A DNA stretch of 64,000 nt from Desulfopila sp. IMCC35006 (GTDB lineage: Bacteria; Desulfobacterota; Desulfobulbia; Desulfobulbales; Desulfocapsaceae): the NCBI RefSeq assembly GCF_005116645.1, contig NZ_SWCM01000019.1:1-64000 (forward strand). The letters run 5' to 3'. Position numbers and translations under genes: made by a program. Numbering within the stretch: the first letter of the stretch is position 1; the number at the start of each line of letters is the position of its first letter. The notes below the pieces were generated by a model. That model ran no database searches, had not been told where the DNA came from, and saw nothing but the letters and a program-made list of their open reading frames with translations. Shown in pieces: positions 61,195-64,000 of this stretch.

Positions 61195-62325
61195 ATGAGC
61201 AAGCATATCGGAATCTTAACGGCAGGTGGGGACAGTCCGGGGCTGAATGCGGCCATCCGGGGCATCGGTAAATCGGCGCTGGCCACAGGCAAAATGCATA
61301 TACTCGGTTTTCGTGATGGTTTTCGCGGTCTCATGGAAAATCGGACCATGCGGCTCGACCGGGAGACGCTTTCCTCTATCCTGACGAGGGGAGGAACAAT
61401 TCTTGGCACCAGCCGTGATAAACCGCACAAGATGCCCGTCGGCAGTGAAGTTATGGATATGACCGAGGTTATCTGCGATAATTACCGGCGGCACAGCCTC
61501 GATGCCCTTATCTGTATCGGCGGCGGCGGAACCCAGAAAAATGCCTATCGACTGGCCCAGAAAGGGCTCAATATTCTGACTTTGCCCAAGACCATCGACA
61601 ATGACGTAGCCATGACTGATACGACCTTTGGCTTTCATACCGCAATGGAGATTGCCACCGAAGCAATCGACCGGCTGCATTCTACTGCCCACAGTCATCA
61701 TCGTATCATCGTCGTCGAAATTATGGGCCATAATGCCGGCTGGCTGGCGCTGGGAGCAGGAGTGGCCGGAGGAGCCGATGTGATTCTTATTCCGGAAATT
61801 CCCTATGACCTGCAGTCCGCAGCCAATGCCATCCGCAAACGCCAGCAGCGCGGTACCAACTTCAGTATTGTCGCCGTCGCCGAAGGCGCCCTGAGCGTCG
61901 AGGATCATGCCAAGCTCACTGACCTAAATGACATGAAGGCAAAAGCCAAGGAGAAGGGTGACGGCAAGGCGCTCAAGAAAGTGGCTGCGGCTCTCCAGGA
62001 ATTTTTGCGACAGCGGGGAAATCACACCTTTAGGCTGAATCAGGAACTGGAAGCCATGACAGGACTGGAGTCAAGGCTGACCATTCTTGGTCACACCCAG
62101 CGGGGGGGAACACCGTCTGCTGCAGACCGCATGCTGGCCACCCGTCTGGGCAGTGCCTGTGTGGATTGCATTGAACAAGGCGAATACGGGGTGATGGTTG
62201 CGGTGCATGGTGAAGGCACCAGGACTGTTCCTTTGAAAGAAGTCGTCGGGAGAAAAAAACTGGTCCCTCTTGATCATCCATGGATTCGTGCCGCGCGAAA
62301 TGTCGGCACCTGCCTGGGCGATTGA
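61195..62325 (+). CDS. pfkA: 6-phosphofructokinase, mixed-signature group
   Basis: 376 residues, with GGAGGA before the ATG. N-terminal [17 protein letters not shown], catalytic [17 protein letters not shown], and [10 protein letters not shown]. The phosphate-donor loop reads GGGGTQKN, where ATP enzymes have GGDGS. The residue after Pro in the PxTIDND motif is Lys, as in pyrophosphate-dependent enzymes, while the loop's second determinant is Gly, as in ATP enzymes. The donor, ATP or PPi, is therefore uncertain. It catalyses fructose 6-phosphate to fructose 1,6-bisphosphate. A weak hairpin at 62338-62366 follows the gene. Confidence 0.93.
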   Translation: MSKHIGILTAGGDSPGLNAAIRGIGKSALATGKMHILGFRDGFRGLMENRTMRLDRETLSSILTRGGTILGTSRDKPHKMPVGSEVMDMTEVICDNYRRHSLDALICIGGGGTQKNAYRLAQKGLNILTLPKTIDNDVAMTDTTFGFHTAMEIATEAIDRLHSTAHSHHRIIVVEIMGHNAGWLALGAGVAGGADVILIPEIPYDLQSAANAIRKRQQRGTNFSIVAVAEGALSVEDHAKLTDLNDMKAKAKEKGDGKALKKVAAALQEFLRQRGNHTFRLNQELEAMTGLESRLTILGHTQRGGTPSAADRMLATRLGSACVDCIEQGEYGVMVAVHGEGTRTVPLKEVVGRKKLVPLDHPWIRAARNVGTCLGD

Positions 62326-62541
62326 TTTTATAAAGCCGATGCACCCAGGCGAAGCACCGGTGTATCTTTCGACAGGTATCTTCTGAACTGAATGCCTGTT
62401 TTTTCACCCCTACACCGGTTGTCAGTTGATGGCAGGCTTAAATGTGCTGAGTAGATCCCCGTGCAAATCGATCAGCTGGGGTGGCGGGGGCCGGCTCGAA
62501 ACAACAGGTTCGTCCAAATTCATATACGATGACAATCTTTT

Positions 62542-62569
62542 TTGTAATTTATTTATTCTTAAGTATACT
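62542..62569 (+). promoter_or_regulatory. candidate promoter of the HD-GYP gene
   Basis: TTGTAA, a 16-base A/T-rich spacer and TATACT, about 65 bases before the GTG start. The 308-base gap from 62326 to 62633 holds no gene. A hairpin GATGCACC / GGTGTATC (62338-62366) after pfkA may be a weak terminator. No cyclic-di-GMP riboswitch consensus was found. Confidence 0.45.
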
Positions 62570-62633
62570 CAGAGAAGACGAACAACAAGTGAACTGTACC
62601 CGCCCGTTATTATTCGTATAGAGGAGAACGACC

Positions 62634-63785
62634 GTGTTTAACGGCAGAGACTATCCCACTGTATCTGATAACACGTTTCGTGAGAGAGTACAGCATCGTA
62701 TTCTGGTGATCGAAGATCAACCTGACATTCGAGGCTTGCTCGCCAACTACCTGCAGATCAACGGTTATGAAACGAAAACTGCCGAGAACGGTCTCGACGG
62801 ATTGTTTCTTCTGGAGCAATGGCCAGCGGATCTGGTAACCGTTGATCTTGACATGCCTATCATGAACGGCCATGACTTCATTGAAAAAGCCGCACAGAGA
62901 TGGCCGGATTTGCCAATAATCGTTGTCTCCGGGATCGGAGGTGTAAATCAGGCGGTTGAGGCATTGCGAATAGGCGCCCGCGACTTTATTACTAAACCGA
63001 TCGAGAACTTTTCCCTGGTCAATAATACCATTGAAAAAGCCCTTGAGGCGGCAGAACTCATCAGGCAAAATCGGGATTATCAACAGAATCTTGAAAAAAA
63101 GGTCGAGCAGCGTACCAGAGAACTGGAAGAGACCAAGCGTCAGCTGCTGTACAGCCTCGGCAAATCAGCAGAGTACCGGGATAACGAAACAGGAAGGCAC
63201 GTTATTCGGGTGGGAAAGATTTGTGCTCTTCTGGCCAGAGCCGCCGGCCTGAACGATTCTCTGGCCAACACTTTTGCCGAAGCGGCACCTCTGCACGATA
63301 TTGGTAAAATCGGCATATCCGACACCATTCTCCTTAAGCCGGGAAAACTGACGGCGGAAGAACGGGCTATAATGCAGAATCACTGCGAAATAGGCTGCGA
63401 TATCCTGCGGCATTATTCTTCGGCAAAAGTGTATGAACGTTTCGAATTTACTGATATAATCCGTATGGCTGACGACATAGGTGCCCTCTCTTTGCTGGAA
63501 ATGGCGATGGTTATCGCCCTTTGTCACCACGAGCGCTGGGACGGTGACGGCTATCCCTGCGGCCTGAAGGCGACCGAGATTCCTCTTATCGCCCGAATTG
63601 TTGCGGTAGTCGATGTCTATGATGCTCTCGGAAGTGAGCGGCCCTATAAAAAAGCTCTAGCTGAAGAAGTGTGCCAGGCTATTCTGCTGGAAGGGAGAGG
63701 GAGTCATTTTGATCCGGAGATCATTGACATTTTCTTCTCCAATATACAAGATATTCTTGCTATTAAAAAGGAATGGACGGACTGA
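62634..63785 (+). CDS. response regulator with HD-GYP cyclic-di-GMP phosphodiesterase domain
   Basis: 383 residues from a GTG start with GAGGAG seven bases upstream. The receiver domain (about 20-140) has a proper acid pocket (ILVIEDQPDIRG), phosphorylatable Asp in VTVDLDMPIMNG, Thr/Ser and Lys (ITKP). A coiled-coil linker (EKKVEQRTRELEETKRQL) leads to HD-GYP: HDIGKIGI near residue 220 and HHERWDGDGYPCGL, with the GYP motif intact. It should hydrolyse c-di-GMP when phosphorylated. No partner kinase is in the window. Confidence 0.95.
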   Translation: MFNGRDYPTVSDNTFRERVQHRILVIEDQPDIRGLLANYLQINGYETKTAENGLDGLFLLEQWPADLVTVDLDMPIMNGHDFIEKAAQRWPDLPIIVVSGIGGVNQAVEALRIGARDFITKPIENFSLVNNTIEKALEAAELIRQNRDYQQNLEKKVEQRTRELEETKRQLLYSLGKSAEYRDNETGRHVIRVGKICALLARAAGLNDSLANTFAEAAPLHDIGKIGISDTILLKPGKLTAEERAIMQNHCEIGCDILRHYSSAKVYERFEFTDIIRMADDIGALSLLEMAMVIALCHHERWDGDGYPCGLKATEIPLIARIVAVVDVYDALGSERPYKKALAEEVCQAILLEGRGSHFDPEIIDIFFSNIQDILAIKKEWTD

Positions 63786-63855
63786 TTCTACTCCTCAAGT
63801 TTTATCCTATGTAACCTCTCTTTTTGAATCTTCGGGAAATCCTGCAAGATGCTGC

Positions 63856-63882
63856 AATCGTAATGGTGCAAATTTTACGATT
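63856..63882 (+). promoter_or_regulatory. candidate operator before the transporter gene
   Basis: Inverted repeat AATCGTAA (63856-63863) / TTACGATT (63875-63882) with an 11-base spacer, 16 bases before the transporter ATG. A dyad of this size in this position suggests binding of a dimeric repressor. The regulator is unknown. Confidence 0.4.
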
Positions 63883-63897
63883 CCGTGATGCTTCTCT

Positions 63898-64000
63898 ATG
63901 AAAAAAAAGATTGCCTTACTTGCGCTTCTTGCCGCATTCCCGCCACTTTCGACGGACATGTATCTGGCAGCTATTCCGCTTCTGGTGCAATCCTGGCAGC
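63898..64000 (+). CDS. Bcr/CflA-type MFS drug-efflux transporter, N terminus (partial)
   Basis: The first 34 residues only: MKKKIALLALLAAFPPLSTD, then MYLAAIPLLVQSWQ. The short basic start and the first helix ending in PPLSTDMYLAAIP match the Bcr/CflA subfamily, where the sequence is usually AxPPxSTDMYLPALP. The window ends inside the gene. No clear ribosome binding site precedes the ATG. Confidence 0.75.
   Translation, partial: MKKKIALLALLAAFPPLSTDMYLAAIPLLVQSWQ

Noticed and set aside
62326-62633. Cyclic-di-GMP riboswitch upstream of the HD-GYP gene
   Set aside because: The GEMM core sequences are absent; only a weak hairpin after pfkA was found.

Overview
The window looks like a chromosomal segment of an anaerobic, Gram-negative, deltaproteobacterial-type organism, most likely Desulfobulbales (Desulfobacterota). 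The signs are a 14-cistron nuo cluster without the NADH-oxidising NuoEFG module and with two extra Mrp/NuoL-like antiporter subunits, a demethylmenaquinone methyltransferase, a flagellar FliW, lipoproteins with clear lipoboxes, and a probable selenocysteine codon. No phage, insertion sequence or CRISPR array was seen. Taxonomy is inferred from gene content only; the 16S fragment is just 118 bases.

Layout. 1-660: 5' end of a 16S rRNA gene (minus strand) with leader and promoter. 0.67-3.1 kb: a coiled-coil membrane protein and a Ste24-type M48 protease. 3.3-14.9 kb: nuoABCDHIJK, two antiporter-like subunits with a small membrane protein between them, then nuoM and nuoN, all minus strand behind one good promoter at 15.0 kb. 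15.2-19.2 kb: LysR regulator, truA, argC, rplM-rpsI, tRNA-Gly. 19.5-26.8 kb (plus strand): hisB, a lipoprotein, a PP-loop ATPase overlapping a DUF89 phosphatase, asnS, menG/ubiE overlapping a long-chain acyl-CoA ligase. 27.3-37.9 kb (plus strand): a six-gene transglutaminase-like / circularly permuted ATP-grasp / alpha-E locus, with a 54-residue membrane protein in front. 37.9-47 kb (minus strand): two small genes, tRNA-Pro, then (in transcription order) tRNA-Val, thrS, infC (ATT start), rpmI, rplT, pheS, pheT, ihfA, merR. 47.3-50.9 kb: recR, ybaB, dnaX, 4.5S-type SRP RNA, tRNA-Ser, tadA. 51-56.3 kb: an NtrC-like regulator with a degenerate receiver, an M3 oligopeptidase, trpBA. 56.4-64 kb: fliW, an unrecognised 554-residue protein, rsmI, an ArsR regulator plus Sec-containing metal permease, phosphofructokinase, an HD-GYP response regulator and the start of a Bcr/CflA-type transporter.

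Most interesting observations: (1) 59911-61095 is one permease gene interrupted by an in-frame TGA exactly where the SO_0444 Cu/Zn efflux family is expected to have the first Cys of its Cys-Ser-Cys motif; a GC-rich hairpin fitting the bacterial SECIS model follows at the right distance, so this is probably a selenoprotein. (2) dnaX carries a run of ten A at codons 400-403, and both alternative frames stop soon afterwards, the -1 frame at once, predicting tau and gamma from one gene. (3) The duplicated transglutaminase/ATP-grasp/alpha-E locus is a largely uncharacterised amide-bond-forming system. (4) A modular family of palindromic intergenic repeats lies at 4.73-4.87, 44.57-44.81 and 46.99-47.25 kb, the last two in opposite orientation around thrS and tRNA-Val.
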